Source: DATKFM01 sp046154965
GTDB lineage: Bacteria > Pseudomonadota > Alphaproteobacteria > Dongiales > Dongiaceae
Assembly: GCA_046154965.1 (NCBI GenBank)
Contig: JBJXDY010000081.1
Location: 1-43,676 of the forward strand
DNA length: 43,676 nucleotides
Direction of reading: 5' to 3'
Shown here: positions 34,128 through 42,368 of the stretch, in pieces
How positions within the stretch are numbered: the first letter of the stretch is position 1
How the letters are laid out: every line of letters starts with the position of its first letter
Position numbers and translations under genes: made by a program
The notes under the pieces: model-generated
What the model was told of the DNA's origin: nothing
Database searches by the model: none
Seen by the model: the letters and a program-made list of their open reading frames with translations, nothing else

Positions 34128-34241
34128 GCTGGCGAAGAGTCCGGCCGCCTCTCTTTATCTTTCTACTATTCTAAGAATCTAGAGAAGTAGTAGTGGATAG
34201 TGGATGGGGTTGAAACACCGGGATTAAGGGTTTTCAAGGGT

Positions 34242-34250
34242 TTATTCACA
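34242..34250 (+). promoter_or_regulatory. DnaA box
   Basis: TTATTCACA fits the DnaA consensus TTATNCACA in all defined positions (one change from TTATCCACA). It lies centrally in the hemE/PPDK-regulator gap. Confidence 0.7.
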
Positions 34251-34370
34251 GGCCGGCAGGGATATGTGGAGGGATTTCTCACAGGCTGGGAATAGCCGGG
34301 ATGATCTCGAGGATCGGCCACGCTGATCGAACTCCCGCCTCAGCGCTCAACGATCAAGAAGCAAAAGCCC

Positions 34371-34379
34371 GGTGGATAA
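34371..34379 (-). promoter_or_regulatory. DnaA-box-like 9-mer
   Basis: On the minus strand the sequence reads TTATCCACC, one mismatch from TTATCCACA. A weaker copy (two mismatches, complement of AGTGGATAG) is at 34192-34200 beside the A+T-rich stretch. Confidence 0.55.
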
Positions 34380-34539
34380 GCTATGGGCAACTTCTAAAAT
34401 CGGGGTTCGTACCGGGCCTTCATGGGGTAGCGTCAACAATCGCAACGGCGGTGGACGCAATGGTCGGGATCGGTAATCCTTTGGCAACCATGTTGCCGCA
34501 ACCCGGCTTCTCCCCAGGACTCCCAGGATTGTCTTCTCC

Positions 34540-35385
34540 GTGAACAGCATCGAACCGGCCAAGGTCTTCCATTTGCATCTCGTCTCCGACGCCACGGGCG
34601 AGACGATTAACAGCGTCGCCCGCGCTTGTCTCGCCCAGTTCGATCAGGTGGAACCCCACGAACATGCCTGGACCCTGATCCGCACCTCCAAACAATTGGA
34701 GAAAGTGCTCGCGGGGATTGAGGCGCATCCCGGCCCGGTGCTCTTTACCATGGTCAATGAGAAGCTGCGGATGGAGCTGGTGGCCGGCTGCCACCGGCTG
34801 CAGGTGCCTTGCATTCCCGTGCTCGATCCCGTGATCATGACGCTCGCCAGTCATCTGGGCATGCAAGCGCAAGGCCTGCCTGGACGGCAGCATGAATTGG
34901 ATGCCGAATACTTCGGCCGCATCGATGCCATGAACTTCGCCCTGAGCCATGACGATGGTCAATCGGCACAAGATTACGATCTTGCTGACGTCATCCTCGT
35001 CGGCGTGTCCCGGACCTCGAAGACGCCGACCTGCATCTATCTTGCGAACCGCGGCATAAAAGCGGCGAACGTTCCCATCGTGCCCGGCTGTCCGGTGCCG
35101 CCGGAGCTACTGACGGCGCGCCGGCCGATGGTGGTGGGCCTGACCAAGGATCCCGCGCAATTGGTTCAAGTCCGGCGCAATCGTTTGCATCTCCTGTCCC
35201 AGGCCGAAGACACCGACTATGTGGATCCGGAAGTGGTGCGCAAGGAAGTGGCGCAGGCCCGGCGGCTCTGCGCGGAAAACAATTGGACCGTTCTGGATGT
35301 CACCCGCCGTTCCATCGAGGAGACTGCCGCCTCGATTATTCAAATGCTGAGCAAGCACCGGGGCGGCGAGGCGGCGCTCGAATGA
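34540..35385 (+). CDS. pyruvate, phosphate dikinase / PEP synthase regulatory protein (DUF299)
   Basis: A 281-aa bifunctional kinase/phosphotransferase that switches PPDK or PEP synthase off with ADP and on with phosphate. The N-terminal HLHLVSDATGETINSVARA and the P-loop-like GVSRTSKT (residues 155-162) with TPTCIYLANRG are diagnostic. Start is GTG at 34540. This is the homologue of Rickettsia RP001, the gene flanking oriC. No PPDK gene is in the window. Its TGA overlaps maf as ATGA. Confidence 0.93.
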   Translation: MNSIEPAKVFHLHLVSDATGETINSVARACLAQFDQVEPHEHAWTLIRTSKQLEKVLAGIEAHPGPVLFTMVNEKLRMELVAGCHRLQVPCIPVLDPVIMTLASHLGMQAQGLPGRQHELDAEYFGRIDAMNFALSHDDGQSAQDYDLADVILVGVSRTSKTPTCIYLANRGIKAANVPIVPGCPVPPELLTARRPMVVGLTKDPAQLVQVRRNRLHLLSQAEDTDYVDPEVVRKEVAQARRLCAENNWTVLDVTRRSIEETAASIIQMLSKHRGGEAALE

Positions 35386-36026
35386 CAATCGCGGTCGAAG
35401 CAACGGATCGCGTCACCCTCTGCAATTCCACGACACACCTTGTACTGGCGTCCGGCAGCAGAGCCCGCGCCGACATGCTGCGCGCCGCCGGCCTGCGTTT
35501 CGATGTCGTCAGGCCCGCTGTTGATGAAGACGAAGTTAAGCACTCGCTGCGCGCCGCCAAGGCGCCAGGGTCCGTGATCGCCGAGACGCTGGCGGAACTC
35601 AAGGCCCGGCGTGTTTCATCCCGTCATGGCGCAAGCTATGTCATCGGCGCCGATCAGGTCTTGGAGTGCGACGGGCAGAGCTTCGATAAACCGGCGAGCC
35701 GCGCCGATGCGCTTGATCAATTGCAGCGTCTCCGCGGAAAGTCCCATGAGCTCATCTCCGCCGCGGTCGTGGTAAAGGATGGGTTAAGGCTCTGGCATCA
35801 GACCGACCGCGCGACATTGATTATGCGTCCTTGCAGCGACGAATTCCTCGCGCGATATCTCGACGCCATGGGTGACAACATCCTCGCGACCGTCGGCGGC
35901 TATGAGATCGAAGGGCTGGGGGCGCAACTCTTCAGCGCAACTCGTGGCGACCACTTCACAATTCTCGGTCTGCCGCTCTTGCCGCTGCTCGGCTTTCTCC
36001 GGGATAGGGGGGTGGTGCCGGCATGA
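35382..36026 (+). CDS. maf: Maf-family nucleoside triphosphate pyrophosphatase
   Basis: A 214-aa house-cleaning NTP pyrophosphatase that hydrolyses modified or canonical nucleotides to monophosphates and affects septum formation. LVLASGSRARADMLRAAGL corresponds to the SxSPRR substrate motif in a relaxed form; GADQVL and the EIEGLGAQLF segment are the other hallmarks. ATG at 35382 is set by the ATGA overlap with the preceding gene, although the frame is open to 35283. Its stop also overlaps aroE as ATGA. Confidence 0.93.
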   Translation: MTIAVEATDRVTLCNSTTHLVLASGSRARADMLRAAGLRFDVVRPAVDEDEVKHSLRAAKAPGSVIAETLAELKARRVSSRHGASYVIGADQVLECDGQSFDKPASRADALDQLQRLRGKSHELISAAVVVKDGLRLWHQTDRATLIMRPCSDEFLARYLDAMGDNILATVGGYEIEGLGAQLFSATRGDHFTILGLPLLPLLGFLRDRGVVPA

Positions 36027-36883
36027 CGGCGATCGTCACCCACAGCGGCAAGACTAAACTGGCTGGCGTCATCGGTTGGCCGGTGTCTCACTCCCGCTCG
36101 CCGCGCTTGCATGGCTTTTGGCTGAATTCCTATGGCATCGATGGCGCCTACCTGCCGCTGGCGGTGCGGCCCGAACAGTTGCGTGACGCCATCCGCGCCT
36201 TGCCGCTCCTCGGATTCGCCGGCGCCAATGTCACGCTGCCCCATAAGGAGGCGGCGCTGTCGGCGGTCGACCGGGCGACTCCACAGGCGCGCCGTATCGG
36301 CGCCGTTAACACCATCATCGCGGCGGCGGATGGCACCCTGGACGGCAGCAACAGCGACGGCTTCGGATTCCTTGAGAATCTCCGGCAGTCGGCGCCGCGA
36401 TGGCAGCCCGGGCAAGGCCCCGCCGTGCTGCTCGGCGCCGGCGGCGCTGCCCGGGCGGTTGCCGCGGCCCTGGTGGATGCGGGCGTGCCGGAGTTGCGCC
36501 TGGTCAATAGAACCGCCGCGCGCGCCGAACGGCTGGCCCACGATATCGGTGGGCCGATTAAGCTTCATGCTTGGGAACAGTACGGTGCCGCGCTGAAGGA
36601 TGCGGCGTTGCTGGTGAACAGCACCACTTTGGGCATGAAGGGCAGGCCGCCCCTGGATATCGACCTGCAACCGCTGCCGCCTACGGCTGTGGTTTACGAT
36701 ATCGTCTATGTCCCGCTGGAGACGCCGCTGCTCGCCGCTGCCCGCGCCCGCGGGTTGGTCACCGTCGATGGCCTTGGCATGCTGCTGCATCAGGCGCGGC
36801 CCGGCTTTGCCGCCTGGTTCGGCGTCGAGCCTGTCGTAACGCCGGAATTGCGGAGTTTCATCCTCGCCGACCTCGTGCCTTAG
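36023..36883 (+). CDS. aroE: shikimate dehydrogenase
   Basis: A 286-aa NADP-dependent enzyme that reduces 3-dehydroshikimate to shikimate in aromatic amino-acid synthesis. Shikimate-binding VIGWPVSHSRSPRLHGFW, catalytic lysine region ANVTLPHKEAAL and the NADP loop VLLGAGGAARAV are all present. Start ATG overlaps maf, and coaE begins three bases after its stop. Confidence 0.96.
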   Translation: MTAIVTHSGKTKLAGVIGWPVSHSRSPRLHGFWLNSYGIDGAYLPLAVRPEQLRDAIRALPLLGFAGANVTLPHKEAALSAVDRATPQARRIGAVNTIIAAADGTLDGSNSDGFGFLENLRQSAPRWQPGQGPAVLLGAGGAARAVAAALVDAGVPELRLVNRTAARAERLAHDIGGPIKLHAWEQYGAALKDAALLVNSTTLGMKGRPPLDIDLQPLPPTAVVYDIVYVPLETPLLAAARARGLVTVDGLGMLLHQARPGFAAWFGVEPVVTPELRSFILADLVP

Positions 36884-36886
36884 GCC

Positions 36887-37513
36887 ATGCGCGTTATCGG
36901 CCTGACCGGTTCCATCGGCATGGGTAAATCGACGGCGGCCGCAGCGCTGCGGCGTTTCGGCGTTCCCGTCCATGATGCCGATGCCGAGGTCCATCGGCTG
37001 CTGCGCAGGGATCGTGAGCTGATCGCGGCAATCGAGGCGGCGTTTCCCGGTGTCACTGGACCCGACGGAGTCGACCGGCCGGCGCTGGGCGCCAGGGTGT
37101 TTGGCGATCCGGCCGCGCTTCGCCGGCTGGAGGCTCTGATCCATCCCCGCGTTCGCCGCAGCGAGAATGCCTTCCTGGGACGGATGCGCGCCGCCCGCCG
37201 CTCCATTGCCGTGCTGGATATTCCCCTGCTATTCGAGACCTGCGGCGAGACAAGGTGCGACGCCGCGATAGTGGTGGCCGCACCCAGATTCCTGCAGGAG
37301 CAGCGGGTGCTGGCCCGCCGCGGCATGAACCGGGAACGGCTGACCGCCATTCGCCAGCGTCAGTTATCAGATGAAGAGAAGCTGAGGCGCGCCGATGTCA
37401 TCATCCCGACAGGTCTCGACCGCCGCATCGCATTGCGGATTCTCAAGCAAGCCCTGGCCGTGTTAAAAGCTTCGGCGCCGTCGCACCGGGGGCTGCGGCG
37501 CATGCGGCGTTAA
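36887..37513 (+). CDS. coaE: dephospho-CoA kinase
   Basis: A 208-aa P-loop kinase that phosphorylates dephospho-CoA, the last step of coenzyme A synthesis. The P-loop is GLTGSIGMGKST at residues 4-15, followed by VHDADAEVHRLL and the LID-type region LARRGMNRERLTAIRQRQ. Length and spacing fit the aroE-coaE-dnaQ order seen next to oriC in many alphaproteobacteria. Confidence 0.95.
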   Translation: MRVIGLTGSIGMGKSTAAAALRRFGVPVHDADAEVHRLLRRDRELIAAIEAAFPGVTGPDGVDRPALGARVFGDPAALRRLEALIHPRVRRSENAFLGRMRAARRSIAVLDIPLLFETCGETRCDAAIVVAAPRFLQEQRVLARRGMNRERLTAIRQRQLSDEEKLRRADVIIPTGLDRRIALRILKQALAVLKASAPSHRGLRRMRR

Positions 37514-37536
37514 CAGCGAGATTATGAGATCCACCC

Positions 37537-38211
37537 ATGCGAGAAGTCGTCCTCGATACCGAAACCACCGGCCTGGATCCCGCCGACGGGCACCGGGTTG
37601 TGGAAATCGCTTGTCTGGAACTCGGCAATCACATCCCCACCGGCCGCCACTATCAGGTCTATCTGAATCCGGAGCGGGACATGCCCGCCGATGCGGCGGC
37701 GATCCACGGGCTGACCGGCCAATTCCTCGCCGACAAGCCGCGCTTCGGCGACATCGTGGAAAAACTCCTGGAGTTTGTCGGCGATGCGCCGCTGGTGATC
37801 CACAATGCCGAATTCGATATGCGGTTTCTGAACGCCGAGCTCACCCGCGCCGGCAAACCCGGTTTCGACTACACCCGCGCCATCGACACGCTTTCGCTGG
37901 CGCGGCAGAAGTTTCCCGGCGCTCCGGCCAGCCTCGACGCCCTGTGTAAGCGCTTCGCCATCGACAATTCGGCACGCAGTTTCCATGGCGCGCTGCTGGA
38001 TGTGGAGCTCCTGGCGTCGGTCTATCTGGAGCTGATCGGCGGCCGCCAGGCGGGCCTGGAGCTGGTGGCCTCACGGCCGCAGGCGCGGATTCTCTCGGTG
38101 GTGGGCGAGCGCCAGCTGCGCCCGCCCCGTCCCCATGACGCCAGCGCGGCTGAGCTGGCGGCCCATGCCGAGCTGCTGAAGCAGCTTAAGGAACCGATCT
38201 GGAATGGATGA
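37537..38211 (+). CDS. dnaQ: DNA polymerase III epsilon subunit (proofreading exonuclease)
   Basis: A 224-aa 3'-5' exonuclease of the DnaQ family. Exo I is VLDTETTGLDP near the N-terminus, Exo II is IHNAEFDMRFLN, and Exo III is HGALLDVELLASVYLEL, with the HxAxxD pattern of the DEDDh class. It closes the PPDK regulator-maf-aroE-coaE-dnaQ run and converges on secB with nine bases between stops. Confidence 0.95.
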   Translation: MREVVLDTETTGLDPADGHRVVEIACLELGNHIPTGRHYQVYLNPERDMPADAAAIHGLTGQFLADKPRFGDIVEKLLEFVGDAPLVIHNAEFDMRFLNAELTRAGKPGFDYTRAIDTLSLARQKFPGAPASLDALCKRFAIDNSARSFHGALLDVELLASVYLELIGGRQAGLELVASRPQARILSVVGERQLRPPRPHDASAAELAAHAELLKQLKEPIWNG

Positions 38212-38220
38212 GGCGCGGTC

Positions 38221-38718
38221 TTAGGATTGCAGCGGTTCGCCGCCACCCTGTGCCGCCGCCTTCTTCTTGTGGTCGCGATACAGCGCGTGGAAGTCGATGG
38301 GATTAACCAGCAAAGGCGCGAAGCCGCCCTCCCGGGTCAATTGCGTCACCAGCGCCCGCAGATAAGGAAAGATCAGCCGCGGCGTCTCGATCATCAGCAG
38401 CGGCTCGATCTTGTCTTCCGGCACCTCGCCGATCTGCACCATGGCGGCATATTCCATATCCACCAGATAGGCCGCCTTGCCTTCATGGGTCGCCTCGACC
38501 CGCAGCTTCAGTACGACTTCGAAATTCGGCGGCCCCACCGGCGTGATCCGCAGGTCGACGCCTACCCGTCCTTGCCGCACATCCAGGGCATGGCTCAGGA
38601 TCGCCGGCGAGCTCGGGCTCTCGAAGGACAAATCCTTAAGGTACTGAGCCAGGATGACGATGGGCGGGGCGCGATAGGGGGCTGTGGGCGCGGGCGCCCC
38701 GGCGTCGGTGTCGGTCAT
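38221..38718 (-). CDS. secB: protein-export chaperone SecB
   Basis: A 165-aa tetrameric chaperone that keeps precursors unfolded and passes them to SecA. VILAQYLKDLSFESPSSPAIL, FEVVLKLRVEATHEGKAAYL and the PYLRALVTQLTREGGFAPLL segment are conserved signatures. The C-terminal tail is rich in Lys, Gln and Gly, as in relatives that contact SecA. Convergent with dnaQ, the typical near-origin arrangement. Confidence 0.95.
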   Translation of the reverse strand: MTDTDAGAPAPTAPYRAPPIVILAQYLKDLSFESPSSPAILSHALDVRQGRVGVDLRITPVGPPNFEVVLKLRVEATHEGKAAYLVDMEYAAMVQIGEVPEDKIEPLLMIETPRLIFPYLRALVTQLTREGGFAPLLVNPIDFHALYRDHKKKAAAQGGGEPLQS

Positions 38719-38798
38719 GGGTTCACGCTGGGAACTGGGTTTACTCGATCGATTGCCGGGCGCGGCCTAACATGGCGGCGCAGCCGGCTCAATGTGCT

Positions 38799-39353
38799 TT
38801 AGCGCCCCGGATCTGTGGCGTCCTCTGGAAAGCCGCCGTGGGGATTGAAAGGCACTGCCTCGCCGTTGCGCGCTTCCTGCCCGGTCAATCCCCGGATAAA
38901 GCCCCAATGGGAGATCACCGCCACCCTGTCCCAGTCCGTCAGGCCGCGGACATGATGACGGAAACGGCCGCAGCGGACCGCCAGCTCATCTTCGCTCTCC
39001 TCGGCCGGCCACCAGACCTCATCCAGGTGGTCGAACCGCAGATGGGGCCAAGCGCCGGCCAGATGGGTGCGCGCGGTGCCGACATCGCAGGAGAAGGCGG
39101 CCCGCTCCCGCACCAGGGGCTCGATGACCATGGGCAGGGCCAATTCCCGGGCGATGATCTCCGCCGTCTGGATGGTGCGGCGATAGGGGCTGACCAGCAG
39201 ACGGGCCATCTGGCGCGGCGCCAGGATTTCCGCGGCGCGCAGCGCCTGGTCTCGCCCGACCGCGGTCAAAGGGGGATCGGGAATTCCGGGATCGACGCGG
39301 GTCCGGTTGTAGGCCGCATTCCATTCCGATTGACCGTGTCGAATCAAGATCAT
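38799..39353 (-). CDS. histidine phosphatase family protein
   Basis: A 184-aa member of the phosphoglycerate-mutase-like branch. The catalytic RHG motif is in ILIRHGQSEWN (H6) and the second His is in VAVISHWGFIRGL; YRRTIQTAEII carries the substrate-phosphate Arg. The small size points to a phosphatase rather than a mutase, and the substrate is unknown. It is 80 bases upstream of secB on the same strand and diverges from the Tim44-domain gene. Confidence 0.88.
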   Translation of the reverse strand: MILIRHGQSEWNAAYNRTRVDPGIPDPPLTAVGRDQALRAAEILAPRQMARLLVSPYRRTIQTAEIIARELALPMVIEPLVRERAAFSCDVGTARTHLAGAWPHLRFDHLDEVWWPAEESEDELAVRCGRFRHHVRGLTDWDRVAVISHWGFIRGLTGQEARNGEAVPFNPHGGFPEDATDPGR

Positions 39354-39639
39354 AGACGTCCGGTCCGGGCGGCGGCGGAATCTGGGAAAACGCGACTAAC
39401 CATCGGGCGATGCTTGCTCTTTGACCGACAATTCCCCATGTTAGCGGTAGTGCTATGGGCTGCGGCCTTGCCGGCGGAATGATCTAGCGCAGCGGCTTGT
39501 CGCGGTCCAGCCGCCCTAACGATACATGGGCTGCTGCCCATGGGAACGGCAAGGTCTTGATGGCGGCGCGTAATCGGATCCGACGAGCGCTTGGTGCAGG
39601 TTGCAGGCCGTATCCCGGTCGAGGAGAGTTTGGGCTGAC

Positions 39640-40332
39640 ATGCCAGGGTTAGACATCATCATTCTCGCGGCCATTGCCCTGTTCGTGGTCGTCCGCCTGT
39701 ACAAGGTCCTGGGCCAGCGGACAGGCCAAGAGCGGCCGCATGATCCTTTCGCACCGCGCCCGGCGGAGGACGCCCGCCCAGACAAGGTGATATCGCTGCC
39801 TGATCGCGGCCGCCGGCCGGAGGTTCCGGCCGATCTGGCGGTCCGTCCGGCCGACGGGTCGAAATCCGCGCCGGCACCGGCGCTGCTGCCGGGGCTCGCC
39901 TCCATCCATACCGCCGATCCCTCGTTCGATCCCGACAGTTTCCTCGGCGGTGTGCGCGCCGCCTTCGAGATGATTGTCGGCGCCTTTGCCGCCGGCGATA
40001 CCGCGACCCTGCGGCCGTTGCTGAACGACGAGGTGTTCGAGAATTTCAAGCGGGCCATCGATACGCGTACCGCCGCGAACGAAACGCTGCAGACCACCCT
40101 GGTCGGCATCAGATCGACCGACATCATCGAGGCGGAACTGCAAGGGCGCGTGGCGGAAATCACCGTCACTATCGTCAGCGAACAGATCAACGTGACGCGC
40201 AATGCCGAGGGCCAGGTGGTCGATGGCGATCCTGTGAAGGTGGAGCCGGTGACGGATATCTGGACCTTCGCCCGCCAGGTCCGCGCCCGCGATCCCAACT
40301 GGGTTCTGGTCGCGACCCGCAGCCCGAATTGA
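39640..40332 (+). CDS. Tim44/TimA-domain membrane-anchored protein
   Basis: A 230-aa protein with one N-terminal membrane helix (LDIIILAAIALFVVVRLYKV), a proline- and acid-rich linker of about 70 residues, and a C-terminal Tim44-like domain (FLGGVRAAFEMIVGAFAAGD through WTFARQVRARDPNWVLVA). Alphaproteobacterial homologues (TimA) are related to the mitochondrial import motor subunit Tim44; the bacterial role at the inner membrane is not fully settled. ATG at 39640 has GAGGAGAG 11 bases upstream and is preferred over the upstream frame start. Coupled to mltA. Confidence 0.9.
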   Translation: MPGLDIIILAAIALFVVVRLYKVLGQRTGQERPHDPFAPRPAEDARPDKVISLPDRGRRPEVPADLAVRPADGSKSAPAPALLPGLASIHTADPSFDPDSFLGGVRAAFEMIVGAFAAGDTATLRPLLNDEVFENFKRAIDTRTAANETLQTTLVGIRSTDIIEAELQGRVAEITVTIVSEQINVTRNAEGQVVDGDPVKVEPVTDIWTFARQVRARDPNWVLVATRSPN

Positions 40333-41522
40333 GTCGGGGCAGCCTTTCCCACTTGATTGCTGCCGCGGTTGCTAGCGGTCTCCTTTTCGGATGTGCGGAA
40401 CAAGCGCCGGCGCCGAAAGAAACCGCCAGCCTTACCGCCGCCGCCTTCGCCGATCTGCCGGGCTGGACGGGCAATGATTTCCCCGCCGCCTTGGCGGCAT
40501 TCCAGCGCAGTTGCGCGGTCTTCGCGAAATCCTCCGAGGATGCCGCCGTCGGGCCGCAGGGCATCGGTGGTACAGCGAAGGACTGGCAAGCTGTATGTGC
40601 CGCCATCCCAGCCTCTGGCAGCGGCGCATCAGCGCGGGATTTCTTCGAGCAGCAATTCACGCCCTACAGCGTATCCGGCGCCAAGAGTACCGGGGGATTG
40701 TTCACCGGCTACTACGAACCGGAGCTCGCGGGATCCCGGCAACGCAGCGCCGAATACAGCGTGCCGCTCTATCGGCGGCCCGCCGATCTGGTGATGGTGG
40801 ATCTGGGCGAGTTCCGCGCCGATCTGGCCGGCAACAGCATCGCCGGCCGCGCGGTCGATGGCCGGCTCAAGCCCTATACCACCCGCGCCGAGATCGATGC
40901 CGGCGCACTGGCCGGGCAAGATCTGGAATTGCTCTGGGTCGCCGATCCCGTGGACGCCTTCTTCCTGCAGGTGCAGGGATCGGGCCGCATCAAGCTGGCC
41001 GAAGGCGGCGCCACGCGGGTCGGTTTCGCCGCCCATAACGGCCATGGCTTCGTCAGCGTCGGCCGCATCCTGGTGGATGAAAGCAAGCTGACCAAGGACC
41101 AGGCGACGGCCCAGACCGTGGCGCAATGGCTAAAGGACCATCCGGCCGGAGCCAGGGAAATCATGGCGCGCAATCCCCGCTTCATCTTCTTTCGCGAGAT
41201 CGAGGGCGATGGCCCGGTCGGCGCCCAGGGCGTGGTGCTGACCCCGGAGCGCAGCATGGCCGTCGATAGCGCTCTGCTGCCGCTGGGGGCGCCATTCTGG
41301 ATCGACACCACCTGGCCCGCCGGCACCGGTCAGGCCGGCCAGCCGCTGCAGCGCCTGATGATCGCTCAGGACATGGGTGGCGCCATCAAGGGCGCGGTGC
41401 GCGGCGATCTCTTCTGGGGCACGGGCGCCCAAGCCCTGGAGGTCGCCGGCCGCCTGAAGCAACCCGGCCGCTATTTCATCCTGCTGCCCAAGACGGTGAT
41501 GGCGCCGGCGCCTGTAAGTTGA
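40329..41522 (+). CDS. mltA: membrane-bound lytic murein transglycosylase A
   Basis: A 397-aa lipoprotein that cleaves peptidoglycan to 1,6-anhydromuropeptides. The lipobox is GLLFGCAE with C22; the MltA domain includes GLFTGYYEPELAGSR, and the C-terminal 3D domain holds the catalytic aspartates (LMIAQDMGGAIKGAVRGDLF). Start is TTG at 40329, overlapping the Tim44 gene's TGA. The Tim44-MltA pairing next to secB is common in alphaproteobacteria. Confidence 0.94.
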   Translation: MSRGSLSHLIAAAVASGLLFGCAEQAPAPKETASLTAAAFADLPGWTGNDFPAALAAFQRSCAVFAKSSEDAAVGPQGIGGTAKDWQAVCAAIPASGSGASARDFFEQQFTPYSVSGAKSTGGLFTGYYEPELAGSRQRSAEYSVPLYRRPADLVMVDLGEFRADLAGNSIAGRAVDGRLKPYTTRAEIDAGALAGQDLELLWVADPVDAFFLQVQGSGRIKLAEGGATRVGFAAHNGHGFVSVGRILVDESKLTKDQATAQTVAQWLKDHPAGAREIMARNPRFIFFREIEGDGPVGAQGVVLTPERSMAVDSALLPLGAPFWIDTTWPAGTGQAGQPLQRLMIAQDMGGAIKGAVRGDLFWGTGAQALEVAGRLKQPGRYFILLPKTVMAPAPVS

Positions 41523-41570
41523 CCTGCCGCTGCCTTGCCATCCCCTGACGGCCCCGCCATTGTCGCGCCG

Positions 41571-42356
41571 ATGAGTTCGCCCGAAACGCCTTCGACCGCG
41601 GCCCGCCGCGTCGGCCTGTTCGTCACCTGCCTGGTGGATCTCTACCGTCCTTCCGTGGGCTTTGCCGCGGTGAAGCTGCTGGAGCAGGCCGGCTGCAAGG
41701 TGGAGGTGCCGGCGGCGCAGACCTGCTGCGGCCAGCCCGCCTATAACTCCGGCGACCGCGCCGATGCCCAGAAGATCGCGCGCCAGGTGATCGCCGCCTT
41801 CGAACCGTTCGATTATGTGGTCGCGCCCAGCGGTTCCTGCGCCGGCATGATCCATGCGCATTATCCGGCGCTATTGTCGGATGATCTCATCTGGCGCGAA
41901 CGGGCGGAGATACTGGCCGCGCGCACCCACGAGCTGATTTCCTTCCTGGTGGATGTCTGCGGCATGACTCGAGTCGCCGCCAGCTTCAGCGGCAAGGTCA
42001 CCTATCATGATTCCTGCTCGGGCCTGCGGGAGCTGGGCGTCAAGTCCCAGCCGCGGCAATTGCTCGACAGCGTCGCCGGCTTGCAGCGTGCGGAACTGCC
42101 GGGCGCTGAAATCTGCTGCGGTTTCGGCGGCACCTTCTGCGTCAAATATCCGGAGATCTCCGACCAGATGGTGCGGGAGAAAACCGCCGATATCGCCGCC
42201 ACCGGCGCCGACCTGCTGCTGGCCGGCGATATGGGCTGCCTGCTCAACATCGCCGGCAAGCTGACCCGCGAGGGCCGGCCGGTGGCCGCGCGCCATGTGG
42301 CGGAAGTGCTGGCGGGCCTCGACGAAACGCCGCCGATCGGCGCGCCGCGCCGCTGA
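41571..42356 (+). CDS. lutA: LutA-type iron-sulfur oxidoreductase (lactate utilization)
   Basis: A 261-aa protein with two CCG domains: TCCGQPAYNSGD and ICCGFGGTFC, each with further cysteines (VAPSGSCAGM; YHDSCSGLRELG). LutA joins LutB and LutC in oxidising L-lactate to pyruvate; the CCG domains resemble heterodisulfide reductase cluster sites. ATG at 41571 is favoured over an in-frame TTG at 41535. It precedes lutB by 12 bases. Confidence 0.92.
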   Translation: MSSPETPSTAARRVGLFVTCLVDLYRPSVGFAAVKLLEQAGCKVEVPAAQTCCGQPAYNSGDRADAQKIARQVIAAFEPFDYVVAPSGSCAGMIHAHYPALLSDDLIWRERAEILAARTHELISFLVDVCGMTRVAASFSGKVTYHDSCSGLRELGVKSQPRQLLDSVAGLQRAELPGAEICCGFGGTFCVKYPEISDQMVREKTADIAATGADLLLAGDMGCLLNIAGKLTREGRPVAARHVAEVLAGLDETPPIGAPRR

Positions 42357-42368
42357 CGGAACGCCGCC

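Larger units (their letters stand above)
34128..34539. other. oriC: putative chromosomal replication origin (oriC)
   Basis: This 412-base gap between divergent hemE and the PPDK-regulator (RP001/DUF299) gene is the established location of oriC in Caulobacter crescentus and the proposed one in Rickettsia. What the sequence shows: a stretch at 34152-34193 that is about 70% A+T in an otherwise GC-rich window, with a short palindrome ATTCT-A-AGAAT (34168-34178) nested in a CTACTA/TAGTAG repeat (34163-34168, 34188-34193); a DnaA-box match TTATTCACA; a one-mismatch inverted box; and further GTGGAT-type 6-mers. No real gene fits here. Both flanking arms are transcribed away, and parAB with parS is 11-15 kb off. 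IHF or CtrA sites were not identified. Confidence 0.8.

Noticed and set aside
34275..34283. TTTCTCACA as a further DnaA box
   Set aside because: Three mismatches from TTATCCACA, too weak to list.
34301..34543. 80-codon frame inside the putative origin
   Set aside because: No ribosome-binding site or recognisable motif; runs into the start of the DUF299 gene and crosses a DnaA-like box.
35900..37144. 414-codon minus-strand frame across maf, aroE and coaE
   Set aside because: Opposes three well-identified genes with family motifs; typical high-GC artefact.
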